Made by a program: the position numbers and the translations under genes. A stretch of 64,000 nt of DNA from Massospora cicadina (taxonomy: Eukaryota > Entomophthoromycota > Entomophthoromycetes > Entomophthorales > Entomophthoraceae), in the NCBI GenBank assembly GCA_022478985.1, contig JAKSZP010005281.1:62001-126000 (forward strand), in the 5' to 3' direction. The first letter of the stretch is position 1. Each line of letters begins with the position of its first letter. A model generated the notes under the pieces. The model ran no database searches. It was not told the origin of the DNA and worked only from the letters and a program-made list of their open reading frames with translations. Shown here one piece after another: positions 12,900 through 23,072 of the stretch.

Positions 12900-13860
12900 G
12901 CTGAGGTGGAAGTTATTGACATGTTTACTTGTGAACAGAAACAACAGGTTGACGCCCTATTTGAGGAATATGCCAATATATTCTCCACTAGGCCAGTAGA
13001 TTTTGAGGTGATGAAAGGGATACATCATCAAGTGCTGACTGGCGATGCACCTCCAATAAGCACCCGCACCTATTAGAAGTCTAAAATTGAGAGAGCCCAG
13101 GTGCAAAAGAATTAAAATAAATATTGGACGCTGGACTACTGAAACCATCCCAGAGTTCCTAAGCCTCGCCGTTGTTGCTTGTGTGGGAGAAAGATGGAAG
13201 GCATCATGTAGTAATGGAATACTGTCGTTTAAATACCATCACCCAGACAATTGCTACCCGCTACCTAGAATTGACAACTCCTTACGCCTCTTAGCCAAGT
13301 CACAATTTTCTCCACAATGGACCTTGCCAGAGGGTACTGGCAAATAGAGCTTTTGCCAGATGACTGAGAAAAATGCGCGTTCATAATTAGCAAGGGCTTA
13401 TTCAAACCTATTTGCATGCCTCAGGGGCTGTTCAACGCCCCGGCCACTTTCCAGTGGGCCATGGACTACTTATTGGGAGACTTGAAGATGTCATGTGCGC
13501 TGGTCTACCTGGATGATGTAACTGTGTTTTTGCAAACGTTTGATCAGCATTTTAGCCCACTTGAAGGAAGTATTTGGATGGATATGCTCTACTGCGTTGA
13601 TTTTAAAGCCCACCAAATGTCATTTTTTCAGACTAAGATAGATTTTTTGGTCATAAGGTCATCCACAAAGAAATTTCGCCCTTGCCTGACAAGGTAACTG
13701 CTATTGAGAAGATGACTCGACCCAACAGTTTGTGTGACATTCAGGTCTTTATTGGCATGTTTGGGTACTACCAACGATTTATACTTCACTTCAATAAGCT
13801 TGCTGAGCCAAACCTACCTCCTCCATAAAGAAGTTCCTTTCCAATCTAGAATGCCCAGCA
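12900..13860 (+). pseudogene. Reverse transcriptase relic of element A
   Basis: Recognisable in order: an N-terminal piece FEEYANIFSTRPVDF (about 12960), MDLARGYWQIELLPDD (about 13318-13364), an in-frame TGA at 13365-13367, then EKCAFII and MPQGLFNAPATFQWAMD (about 13416-13466), LVYLDDVTVF with the catalytic YLDD (about 13500-13530), and FIGMFGYYQRF (about 13750). The domain copies element RNA to DNA. Stops and frameshifts are scattered. The TGA occupies the same codon as in B and C. Confidence 0.85.
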
Positions 13861-14330
13861 GCAGTCCTTCTATGTATTAAGAAAATATTTCAATATAGCC
13901 CTTATTCTGGTACATCCTGATTTTGATAAACCCTTCATTCTATTCACTAACACTAGCTATGTGGCTGTGGGGCCATTCTGGCTCAACTGGACGCAAGCCA
14001 AGTTGATCCTCCCATAGCTTACATTAGTAAGACGTTGACCTGAGCAGAACGCAATTACAATGTAACCAAACGGAAGTGTTTGGTTATATTATTAGCCATC
14101 AAACATTTCCTTGATTTTCTGTATGGGAATCATTTCACCGTCATGACAGATCATGCCTCATTACGGTGGTTACAACAGATGAAAGACCTGGATGGACGAT
14201 TGGCCCAATGGGCCCTTAAGCTCCAGAATTATGACTTCTTGATAGTACACCGCACAGGGATGATACACCAAAATGTTGACAGGTTGTCCCAACTGCTTAT
14301 TCTGGCTCTTTACTTTTCCAAATAGGACAA
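13861..14330 (+). pseudogene. RNase H relic of element A
   Basis: An open frame at 14080-14325 carries LAIKHFLDFLYGNHFTVMTD followed by HASLRWLQQMKD, and ends NVDRLSQ, where the family has NADGLSR. The TDH motif holds one catalytic Asp; the last catalytic Asp is retained in NVDR. The upstream half (IAYISKT near 14018) is shifted. RNase H removes RNA from the hybrid during replication. Confidence 0.8.
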
Positions 14331-14379
14331 AATCTATGAGCTCATTGCAAAACTGGAAGAGTGGAGCCATGAGCCATTG

Positions 14380-15530
14380 ACAACGCAATAGCGCTTAAAG
14401 CAAATGGCTGCTTAAACTTGAGTTAAAGACAGATTGTTATATAAGCAAGTTGGGACCTCTTGGCTACCATATGTTCGACCCTCTGTTATTAAAAATCCTC
14501 TCTGGTGGCTAATGTTGGCGTTGGCATGGCACAGTGAAGAAAACTCATCAATGTCTGAGGAACCTTTGCTACTGGGAAGGAATTATTGAGACAGTCAGGA
14601 TGTTGTTGATGCTTTTTCTTACTTTTGCAAATCAGAAGCCATCCAATACTCCTTACCAACATCATGTCACGGGTCCCACGGCCCCATTTTTCCGTAGTTA
14701 TCATTAACATATAATACCCATTCCTACAGCAATATATGGTCACCTTTTTATTATTCTAGCAGTGATCACTTTACAAATTGTGGAAAGGCTATTTTAATTG
14801 CCTCCCCAACTTCCAAAGAGACCACATCCTTCTTGCTGAAGCAGCTCTTCAGTCACCACGGCATCCCAAAGATGTTGCTATCTGAAAATGGTACCAATTT
14901 TATTTCCAGTGTGGTTGCCAATCTTGGCTCTCTAATGGGCACTTATCGTTCTTTGCACAACCCCTTATCGTCCAGCTACAAACGGAGTTGTAGAAAGAGC
15001 AAACGCTTCTTTAGTTGCCATTCTTTGCAAGATGGCTTCCTCGAATCCTTCAAGATATAATGAATACTTACCAGCGGCCTTATTAGCATATCGCATGAGC
15101 TATCATCTAATTATTCAAATATCACCTAACCAAGCCCTTTATGGTGAGAGTTAATTTTGCTATCTAGTGTGCAGTTTATACTCAAGCTTCCACACCAGAA
15201 AACACTGACTTAGCCATTAGAATTGGTTGACATACTTAGGATACAAGCATTAGCCGCTAGGTCCATGAGTACTTTAACAAAGGGAAGCTGATCAACGAAA
15301 TGCATGGCGGCCGGTCTTTCCTGAATTCCAATTGGTCTCCTTGTCCTATTTTACCATCACAAGCCTGGAGGATAAATGCATAAACTTGATACTCTGTGGT
15401 CAGGTCCTTACTGGGTAATCTACTGTTTGGGTCCCAAATATTCAATTTCCTATGTTAAGTCAGGTGCTGTTTTAAATCAGTTACATGCTAGATCCTCCAA
15501 AATTATGTCACTCCTCGTCAAGAGCTTAAG
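14380..15530 (+). pseudogene. Integrase relic of element A
   Basis: The catalytic core is visible as LLKQLFSHHGIPKMLLSENG (about 14833-14890), where the second catalytic Asp (element C: LLLDNG) is Glu, and NGVVERANASL (about 14980-15015) with the catalytic Glu. A SRYNEYLPAALLAYRMSYH-like segment follows (about 15050-15110). The C-terminal beta barrel is represented near 15370-15490 (KLDTLWSGPYWV). Stops interrupt. Integrase would join the DNA copy to the chromosome. Confidence 0.75.
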
Positions 15531-15847
15531 TGGGGCATTTTCAGGAATCATGAGAATCAAACAGACCTGAGCGGTATATGAATCCAAAACAAATCACAAC
15601 TTGGTCATAGAATCTTACTGATTCAATGAGCATTGTGACCAACTCAAACAATGAAATCCTAAGTGGGTTAGAGGAAACTTAACTTCCAGAAGGACAAGTC
15701 AATTCTACTAACTAAAGCGTTAAGTCAGCTGGTGAAGATCCTGCCATTTGGAGGTCCCTGTAATTAGCCACCCTGACATAAGAGAGTCAGATTTAAAGAA
15801 AACCTACGCCACCTGCCACATTGTCAAAGAGGCCACCTTACCCTATT

Positions 15848-16455
15848 TGTTGGGATTCCTGCCCAAATCAAAGATTTTCATGAGTTAGATGATGGGAATC
15901 AAACTCAATCCGTTAAAAATAGCTGAAACCAGTATCAGGGATAATCCCTGACAAATTTAAGCCCTCACAATATCAGGTATGATCCCTGACTAATTTTGAG
16001 CCCTCTCAATATCAGGGACAATCCCCAACTAATGCGGTCAAATGTTATTCGCCCAAAGCCTCTTAATCTCGAGGCTCAAACTTGATCCATGCAATGAGAG
16101 AATCTTATTTGACCAAGATGACCACCCTGCCACAGAATCCCCAATTGGTAACAAGTGTAGCTTTTAGCTTGGACCGCTTAGAGATTTATTAAAATTACCT
16201 CCCTAGACCCCCTTATAATTCTTTTGTGAGCAAATATACTTTACACTCTTTTTGCCACTTTTTAATCTAAATTAAACTTCTTCTATTTATTTAGGAAGAA
16301 AAATAGTTATGATTTACGACTCCAAGCATATTAACCTGAGGAAAGACTTTCCATCCAAGGAAAGCAAAAAACATAAATTAGCACCCAGTATCTTCATGTT
16401 TCCTGAACTTAAAAAAAACAAAGGGTCAAGTAGTCTAAACCCCTTAGTCCTGACA
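15848..16455 (+). mobile_element. Solo LTR inserted in element A's 3' LTR
   Basis: Begins TGTTGGGATTCC and ends CCTTAGTCCTGACA. It is flanked by CTATT (15843-15847) and CTACT (16456-16460), a 5-bp target duplication with one later change. Removing it restores continuity with the LTR copy at 25327-25984. No internal retroelement genes are present, so it is a solo LTR left by recombination. It does not match the other LTRs here closely. It holds three 38-39-bp tandem units (15932-16030). Confidence 0.8.
15932..16030 (+). repeat. Three tandem 38-39-bp units
   Basis: TATCAGG starts recur at 15933, 15971 and 16010, each followed by an AATCCC-like block and an AATTT/TAATTTTGAGCCCTC block. They lie within the solo LTR and may be a promoter or enhancer array (inference). 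Confidence 0.7.
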
Positions 16456-16797
16456 CTACTTGTTCCTGATTATCATTCCAAGTTTCACTTAGATAAACTT
16501 GAATATCTTAGCATCCTATAAATATATCCAAATTTTGATTAATAAAATTTACCTTCATATCCCCTAGTTGTTCTTACTAGTGATTACTTTGCTTGTTTTA
16601 TACAGAAGATCTTGCCTGTTCAAATCAAACATATTATTCTCAACAACGAATTTCCGTTGAGAGATTGCTTTAGGGAACCTAGTCCCTATAAGTTTCCACT
16701 GGACCCACTTTTGGCTAATAATCAACCAGCCTTGAAGGCCCTGACTTTCATAGATGACGATGAATTCCTAAAAATTTTTTTATCTAGCTCTATATGG

Positions 16798-17161
16798 TGA
16801 AGGACGGACGTAGACAGTAGGGTGCACTTTACTGCTTGGAAGGCATCCTATAAAATGGGGACTACTGGAGCACTTTTGCTCCGCTTGCCTTATATAAGGG
16901 CGCCGCCACCTCAGAAAGATGGTGTGAACTTTGTAAGGAAAGCACACGTCCCCAAAAGCTCCTCATTTGTTTGCCTAAAGTTGGGGTGGTCCACACAAGA
17001 TCGCCTTCTCCTTATCTGGAGTTTTTCATATGGCCTTGGTCAAACATGACGTTGCCCAGGAAAGTGACCTGGGAGTTGAAGAAATCACACTTATTGATTT
17101 TCAGCGTATGTCTGTCTGCCCTCATTCTCTTGCACCACTTTCCACAGGTGTATTGCATGGG
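16798..17161 (-). pseudogene. Gypsy relic G, distal half (RT end and RNase H start)
   Basis: Read leftwards from 17161, the minus strand gives RHTLKINKCDFFNSQVTFLG, the RT thumb motif (family: L.VKAEKCEFH...VEFLGH), then SEVAAPLYKASG near 16900 and a damaged RNase H beginning. The frame continues directly from the RT piece at 24507 once element E is removed. Truncated on its left by element A or by decay. Confidence 0.75.
17157..17161. repeat. Target-site duplication ATGGG, left copy (element E)
   Basis: ATGGG directly precedes the left LTR of E and is repeated at 24502-24506 directly after the right LTR. Confidence 0.9.
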
Positions 17162-18590
17162 TGTCATGGAAACAGCAGAAGAAGTTTAGACTGGCCTGCC
17201 AGTCAGGATGCGTAAGCACCCAAAAGCAAGCCAGAATGCTAGAGGCATTGCCAACTAAACGACGTTATATGGAGTTGGGCATTGGGAAATGACATATTGT
17301 TGTTGTAGAACAACAGTGAATATGATCCTGAGGATGAACCAAATTGAGCCACCCCAGACCCTGGAGGTCTTACTGCAGGGGGCGGAGTCACAAAAGTAGT
17401 TTCAACGAGTTCACTAGTATATGGGGTTGATTTAACTGAGGAGACAAGGAGGTGGATCCTTGTTTAAAGATGGTGGATGTAAGGCCACAAGATCCCAGTA
17501 TACTGTTGTCGAAAGTTCATAATAGCAGGGTTAAAGCGCCAGAAGTATCTGGCTTGCTGAATCCAATCTACGATGGTGGGGGCCATAGTGACCATGAGTA
17601 CTGGTAGAGCCCATCCAGTGTTTGGATCAATGGGCCACCAGGGAAAGCCATTGGGGTTGCAGCCAGAAGAAAATCAACTAAATAAAAATAGATTGGTTTT
17701 TTAGCAAAATTTTATTGCAAAGGAAAAGGAAGAAAACCGACCAACAATTTTCTCAGTGCAATGCAACTGATTAAATAGTGGTTAATTGGTGCAGTGACAA
17801 GCCGGGATCAGGACCCTCAATTTTAACCTAACTGGCGAATTATTTGGGAATGGGTCATATAAGTTCACTGGGAACCAACTTGAAAGAATTTGGCGGTAAG
17901 CTGAGTTGATGTCAGTTCGACCTCAAATGTCTGAACCAAGGCTCAGCTACATTTCTGATGGTTGGCATGATGGCGTCTGGACCAATGAGCAGCGGGAATC
18001 CCCCAAGGCCACTCCACATAGGGGCAGGACCATCTGGTTGGGAATGGGTTTGGGACGCCCAATCCACCTATGCCCAGTTGCTGGGCCATTTGTTTAGTCA
18101 GTGACATTTCATTAGGTGCAACGCCTGATTTTCCAACAGGGATCTTTGAACCCTCATCAATGGTGTCCGATGATGTTACCTGCCCATCAGGGATGATCCT
18201 CAACAATTTTGGGAGGGGGGTGATTTTTTAATTGTCATATTGGCCAAATCAAAAGTGTCAGACATTCTGGCTAATAGATTGGTCTTCATCCCTTTTTGAC
18301 CATTTGAAATCCAAACATTGAGCTGATTGCCACTCAAATTTGTTCCAATCAATTTCATTTTGATGATCTTGGCGCAGATTTCACTAATTCCCCATAACAG
18401 TTCTGCCAAGGTGAGTGTGGGTACCAGGGGAGGGATCTGAAGTGGAAGAGCTGTTACCCAGCGCTTGTCTACCGCGTGAGCTAGATCACCCTGAGTAATA
18501 AGGGGTACAGCCATCCTCTTCAGTACCTTCTTGCTTGGGAATGGGAAAATGGCCCAATCAATGCCCAGAGGACGTTCCCTGGGACTTACA
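17162..18590 (-). repeat. 3' LTR of element E (1429 bp)
   Basis: On the + strand it starts TGTCATGG and ends GACTTACA; in element sense this is TGTAAGTCCC...CCATGACA. Direct repeat of 23073-24501. Preceded in element sense by the polypurine tract. The first ~390 bases in element sense remain an open frame continuous with the end of Pol. Confidence 0.95.
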
Positions 18591-18690
18591 TTACCCTTTC
18601 CTTCTAAGAAAAGGGCCCCACCACCAGGAAACTGAACGAGAGTCAAATTCTTGTGTGCCTTGGGTAACTTGATCGCCATAATCATCGCGA
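18200..18690 (-). CDS. Open frame running from the end of Pol into the 3' LTR of E
   Basis: After the chromodomain, the minus-strand frame continues as PPKVAMIMAIKLPKAHKN, passes through the polypurine tract, and stays open about 125 codons inside the LTR (GIDWAIFPFPSKK, VDKRWVTALPLQIPPLVP, ELLWGISEICAKI, to about 18206). The homologous stretch is also open in the right LTR (24121-24501) and, with substitutions, in F's LTR (63313-63633). I recognise no domain. It could be a real Pol C-terminal extension or a chance open frame. Confidence 0.45.
18591..18605 (-). other. Polypurine tract of element E
   Basis: In element sense AGAAGGAAAGGGTAA stands directly before the LTR start TGTAAG. The same GGAAAGGGTAA-TGTAAG junction occurs at D (56156-56171) and, with TGTAAG, at F (63700-63717). 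It primes plus-strand DNA synthesis in LTR retrotransposons. Confidence 0.85.
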
Positions 18691-18830
18691 CTTTTGGGGG
18701 GGCGGGGAGCATTGGGGTGGGATATATGGAACGCTTTGACCAGTTCCATACATTTTTCACAATTGCGCGCCTTGACCCAATTGTTTTCATATGCCAGATA
18801 CCCTTTCCAGGCCACAAGGTATTGTATGGA
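18690..18830 (-). pseudogene. Chromodomain of element E
   Basis: The minus strand encodes AWKGYLAYENNWVKARN followed by CMELVKAFHISH, matching the chromodomain consensus (WKGY...E..WEP..NL..C..L...F...H). Chromodomains bind modified histone tails and steer integration towards heterochromatin. Homologous to the better preserved copy in F (63830-63955). A frameshift at a G/C homopolymer near 18695-18715 separates it from the downstream frame. Confidence 0.85.
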
Positions 18831-20066
18831 CCATCAGGATTTTTGGGATGCCAGGATACTTTCTACCTCGGCCTCTTCCCCATTCTTGACAATGATTGGT
18901 TCAGTTTCCATGGGGATCACACCCTTGAAGTGTGACAGCTGGGAAACATGGAAGATGGGGTGCTGTTTCTAATGAGCAGGGAGCTTCAACTGGAATTCAC
19001 CATTACCCAAGAGCTCCTCCACCAAATGGGGGCCTGAACATTTACTAGTGAACTTATGGTAAGGTGTTTGAATTCTTAAATGATGGGTATCAATCATAAC
19101 ATAGGAGCCCACCATTAAAACATGACCCAATAGTCGCTTGCTATCTGCAAACCACTTGTAGTCATCAATAGCTTTGGTGAGTTGTTCTCGCACTAAGGAT
19201 TGAGTTGACCTGATATGTTCAGTGTGATCCGCGGCAGCTTGGACCTTGGGGCACAAGCACGGTCCAACCAAAAACAAATTATTATAACCCAACGTTGCTT
19301 TGTAGGGAGAAAACCCGTGGACGTGTGAGTCCCATTATTATAAGCATATTGAGCGAGAGGAAGGTCATCAGACCAGGTGTCTTGCGCGGCTGCAGCATAG
19401 CAATGCAGGTACTGTTTAAGGTCTTGGTTAACTTGCTCAGTCTGTCCATCGGACTGGGGATGATATGCAGTGAAATGACAGGGGGATATTTTTAGGAAGG
19501 ATAGGAGTTCACTTCAAAACTGCACGGTGAACTGTGAGCCACAGTCACTGATGATATCCTGGGGGAGAAAAACATTGAAAACACATGGCGCATGAAAAGA
19601 TGGGCGGTTTCCTCTGATGTAATCACAGATTTACAAGGTATAAAGAGGGAAATTTTTGTGAAGCAATCCACCACTACCATCACCACAGTGAACCCATTAA
19701 AGCTGGGGAGTTTGACAATAAAGTCCATGGACACCAATGTCCATGGACCCTCCGCCTGCTGTAAGGGGTTTAAAAGACATTTTTATCAGAGTGGTCCAAC
19801 TTAGCCCAGACACAAGTAACGCAATTGGCGATCCAGGCTAGAACTTCTTTTGTCAAACCCGCCCAATTATAGGTCCACTTAATCAAATCGATGCATTTCT
19901 TGTTGCCAGGATGACCAACCGTGGGGGGATTGTGATGTGCGCAGAACACCTCAGTTTGGGAGGAGGGGGACCCAGATGCAAGACCAAAAATAAATGATCC
20001 CCTCCTCCAAGGAGTATAGGGAGTATTTATGACTTGGGTGGGCCAACAGCTCAACCAACTCCACAC
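18830..20066 (-). pseudogene. Integrase of element E
   Basis: Read right to left: an HHCC zinc-binding segment (HNPPTVGHPGNKKC, then NCVTCVWAK; about 19800-19950), then the DD-E core. The first Asp is in VSMDFIVKLP (about 19715-19735), the second in IISDCGSQFTVQF (about 19515-19560), and the Glu in HPQSDGQTEQVNQDLKQYLH (about 19415-19475). All three catalytic residues are present, but frameshifts separate the pieces. A C-terminal segment at 18969-19292 follows (SLVREQLTKAIDDYKWFAD). It would insert the element DNA. Confidence 0.9.
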
Positions 20067-20068
20067 CC

Positions 20069-20545
20069 TCAGGGTAGGCCATTTGACTGGCTAAGACCTG
20101 AGCTTTCTAGTGGGGCATCGGGAGCCAAAGCAATGGAAGAAATGACAGGGGGGACAATCAACAGGATATGGGCGGCAGGAATCACGGTAACAAGATCCAC
20201 TTCCTCTGGGTCTGAGGAACAGTGGGAGGGGCTGCAGCTGAGAAAATCTGGAAGTATGTTGAGTGCACCTTTTATGAATTCATATTTGAAGTTAAAACTG
20301 CACAAGTCCTGATAAGTTTGGACTTGCTGATGCACCAATTTTTGGGGTTTGCAAAAGTACAAAAGAGCCTGGTGATTCGTGTGGACTGTTAACTCATACT
20401 GAGCACCCTGTAACAGGTATCTCCAATGAGTTAACGCCCATGCAACGGCTGCCAACTCCTTGTCATGAATGGCCCAAGACTGCTCTGTGGAGGTGAACTT
20501 CTGGGAAAAATAGGCGACCAGGCGTTCCAAGCCATTGTGCTCCTA
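20069..20545 (-). CDS. RNase H domain of element E
   Basis: An open stretch of about 150 codons carries RLVAYFSQKFTSTEQSWAIH, DKELAAVAWALTHWRYLLQG, VHTNHQALLYF and NILPDFLS. The catalytic Glu of DKE is kept. The TDH-type Asp is replaced by Asn (TNH), so activity is doubtful. Lies between RT and integrase as expected. Confidence 0.9.
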
Positions 20546-21440
20546 GAGCAACACCATCCCCACTGCTACCAATGAGGCGTCACATGCAACGATATATGGA
20601 TTAAAGGTATTGGCGTGTTTCAAAATGGGGGACACAAATACATCTTTAATTGATGAGAACGCCTGTTGGCATTTGGGCAACCAGTGAAATGGTACGTTTT
20701 ACCCTGTAAGGAGGTGGAGCGGGGCAGCCAGCTGAGAAAGTGCCGGGGAAATTTTTTTAAGAAAATGATGGTTCCTAAGAAACTTTGTAATTGTTTCTGG
20801 GTAGTCAGGGTTGGCCATTCTCAGATCATGTCCAACTTATTGGGAGGGATTGCATAACCATCTTTAAGGATGAGGTTCCCAAGGAAGGTAACCTCCTCCT
20901 TATAAAAATCGCACTTGGAAGGCTTGATAAAAAGCCTGCCTTATGCAAGGCGGCCACAACTGCTTCTAAGTCAGTACATGTTGTTTGGGAGTCGGTGAGT
21001 GAACCAGAATGTCATCAATGTATACAACTGTGCAGATAAACTGTAGGTCACTCAGTACATTGTCAATCATGCGTTGGAATGTAGCGGGAGCATTCTTCAG
21101 CCCAAAGGGCATTACACGAAATTGGAAAATGCCGCGCTTCATCCAGATCACTGTTAACCATCCTTGCGCTTTCATTATCCGAATTTGGTTAAAAGTGTTC
21201 ACCAGATTCAGCTTAGAGAACACACGGGAATTAGCAACCGCCTGGCTGATCATCTGCTCTAGAGGCAAGGGGTAGGGATTGGAAACCGTTACTTTGTTTA
21301 AGTGGTTGTAATCTAAGCAGGGACGGAGAGAACCATCTGCTTTTTTGGCAAAGACAATGGGGGATGCGACGGGCGAAGTCTTCTTGAACAACCACCCTTT
21401 TTTCAGCATATCATCCAACCAAATGTTGAGCGCAATTCTT
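20546..21440 (-). pseudogene. Reverse transcriptase of element E
   Basis: An open frame of 150 codons (20966-21418) contains SPIVFAKKADGSLRPCLDYN, PLPLEQMISQAVANSRVFSK, FRVMPFGLKNAPATFQRMID and VVYIDDILVHSP with the YIDD catalytic box. In the first fingers motif the expected catalytic Asp is Asn (SKLNLVNTFNQIRI; family SKLDL). The thumb and connection (20546-20960) continue in other frames. Copies element RNA into DNA. Confidence 0.92.
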
Positions 21441-21737
21441 CCTCTGCTGTATGGGGATACAACGGACAGTTGATATTCACCAACTCCACGGTCATTTGAA
21501 ATCCACAGTTGAACCTAGTGTGAGAAGGCAGACAATGCACCTTTTCTGAGTCGAAGATACTTTGATAGTGCATTGAGCTCTCAGAAAATTGACCGGTATG
21601 CCCGCAGAAGTGATGAGGGAAGTAATAGAACTGCGGCCTTGTGTTTTCTTAAGAGTGTCAATCAGAGGGAAATCACCCTCCAGTTGATCATTGGTAAGCA
21701 ACAACATATTAGACTCCAAGTGAATCTTGACATGTTG

Positions 21738-22019
21738 TCAGCGCCACCATCCCACACCTAAGATCGCCAGAAACACCAAGTTTGGCATAGCAGAAAAATG
21801 ATCACAGAAACTAAACTGGTGGATTGAAAAAGGTACTGGCTGACGGATGACATACAAGGTCTGGGAGGCAGATGAGGCCACCATCACCAAGGGGCCCGCA
21901 TCCATTTCCAGCTCTAATTGTTGGGCCAACTCGACACTAATGAAGTTCCCCATGGCTCCAGTGTCCACCAGAGCCTTGAAGGAGACATGGTGCAAGCTGA
22001 CACTAATCTTCATAGGCAA
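21738..22019 (-). CDS. Aspartic protease of element E
   Basis: About 93 codons. The active site is FKALVDTGAMGNFISVELAQ, with the canonical D-T-G. It ends with VFLAILGVGWWR, matching the family's ILG..WL end. Cuts the Gag-Pol precursor. It lies between gag and RT, in the order of Ty3/gypsy Pol. Confidence 0.9.
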   Translation of the reverse strand: MPMKISVSLHHVSFKALVDTGAMGNFISVELAQQLELEMDAGPLVMVASSASQTLYVIRQPVPFSIHQFSFCDHFSAMPNLVFLAILGVGWWR

Positions 22020-22138
22020 TAAGAAATAAGAAAGTTTTGTTTATTGGAACATTCAACTAACTCTGTTATTACTGAAGAAATAACTGGCAAAATGGGGTAA
22101 GGTTGGGGGCTTTTGCAGGAGTAAAAATTGGAAGTAGA

Positions 22139-22164
22139 GACCATCTAGTACTAAAAAAAAAAAA
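22139..22164 (+). repeat. Poly-A-tailed 26-bp segment shared with 25820-25840
   Basis: GACCATCTAGTACT followed by twelve A, identical in its non-A part to the micro-insertion at 25820-25840. It lies antisense to E's gag and ends that frame: the poly-T reads Phe, then a TAG. No target duplication was evident by eye. Confidence 0.6.
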
Positions 22165-22970
22165 GGGCAGGGGAGCTGGCTTCCTTCATCTGGGCTTTCA
22201 CGGATTCATTTATTGGTGACTCTGTGTCAGCCAACTCGGACACAGGAGTTGTGACAGGATTGGCAATCCGGTCTACTGCTGGTTTGAAGGTAGACACTTC
22301 ATCCTCATCTTTATTGGGTAATCCTATCATGAAATTCCCTTTTTGATAACGGGAAAAATGGTGGGGGAAGGTATTAATAGTAGTCGCGGTGGCACATATT
22401 TGATCTACTGTTACTTGGATGGTGGACCAGGCCAAGTGGTGAGCAGAAACCAAATCCAAGCCTGATCTAAAGACTGCCTGAAGCATATCGATAGAGAGAC
22501 CCAGCATAGGAGCCAGTTCATGGAAGGTAAAACTCAAAGAAGCCAATCTAGGGGCTTCAGCCATGGCATAGAGCAATCTGAATAGGTGGTCTGAGCATAA
22601 TGCAGGGGTTTTAAGGCAGCCGACATGACAGCCATCAGTGGAGTGGGGTCTCCTGCTTGTAAGGAAGAGCGCAGAAGGTCTCTAACCCAGCGGCGGGCAT
22701 CCTCATCCACAGCATCTAACAACGCGAGCCTTGTTGGGCATGCAATAATGTAGAAGCGTTATTAAGCGCAATTGCTGTACACATTTGCACCTCAGGAGGG
22801 AGTCAAGAACTTGATTGGCTATCTCCCGGGAAGAAACACTTGAGCTTCCTTCTGGGTTAGTGGGAGGGGGAGGAGCAGCAATCTGCGTAGCTTGGCCGGT
22901 CTGAAGAAGATTATAAAAGGTAGAGTGGATACTATTCCCAAAATCTGTAAGTGACTAAACAAACAACAAA
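22165..22970 (-). pseudogene. gag of element E
   Basis: Read right to left: FGNSIHSTFYNLLQTGQ (about 22905-22955), a Pro/Ser-rich linker, DEDARRWVRDLLRSSLQAGD (about 22650-22710), then PRLASLSFTFHELAPMLGL and LAWSTIQVTVDQICATATT (about 22380-22550). A frame change near 22560 separates the halves. No zinc knuckle is visible before the protease, although the last part is disturbed by the poly-A segment at 22139-22164. Gag would form the particle shell. Confidence 0.7.
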
Positions 22971-23072
22971 TAGCAGGCTAGCGATTGCACATTCATTTGG
23001 TAGAGGGTAAGACTGCAGCGCCCATATCGAAGAGCAGGGCGGAAGTAGCTGGAAACAATGGTTGGTTGATTA

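Larger units (their letters stand above)
9162..16772 (+). mobile_element. Ty3/gypsy LTR retrotransposon A (with an inserted solo LTR)
   Basis: Bounded by related LTRs (9162-9780 and 15539-16772). The order is LTR, primer binding site, gag, protease, RT, RNase H, integrase, LTR, which defines the Ty3/gypsy group. RT and integrase peptides closely match elements B and C in this window, so the three belong to one family. Coding regions are heavily broken. The 3' LTR is lengthened by a 608-bp insertion. No clean target duplication was found at the predicted ends: TATGG stands directly before 9162 and also at 16793-16797, about 20 bases beyond the predicted right end. Confidence 0.85.
15539..16772 (+). 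repeat. 3' LTR of element A, interrupted
   Basis: Matches the 5' LTR in two blocks, 15539-15847 and 16456-16772, separated by a solo LTR. The start has mutated from TGTCAGG to TTTCAGG, and the end from CCTACA to CCTAAA. A purine-rich AAGTGGGGCA lies just upstream as the remnant polypurine tract. Confidence 0.85.

Noticed and set aside
15932..16030. CRISPR-like array
   Set aside because: Three imperfect 38-39-bp tandem units without distinct spacers, inside a solo LTR.
9157..16797. TATGG as target duplication of element A
   Set aside because: The right copy (16793-16797) is about 20 bases beyond the LTR end shared by all A-type LTRs, so the match may be chance.
18651..18972. Two overlapping + strand frames of about 92-94 codons
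   Set aside because: They lie antisense to E's integrase end and chromodomain; shadows of that frame.
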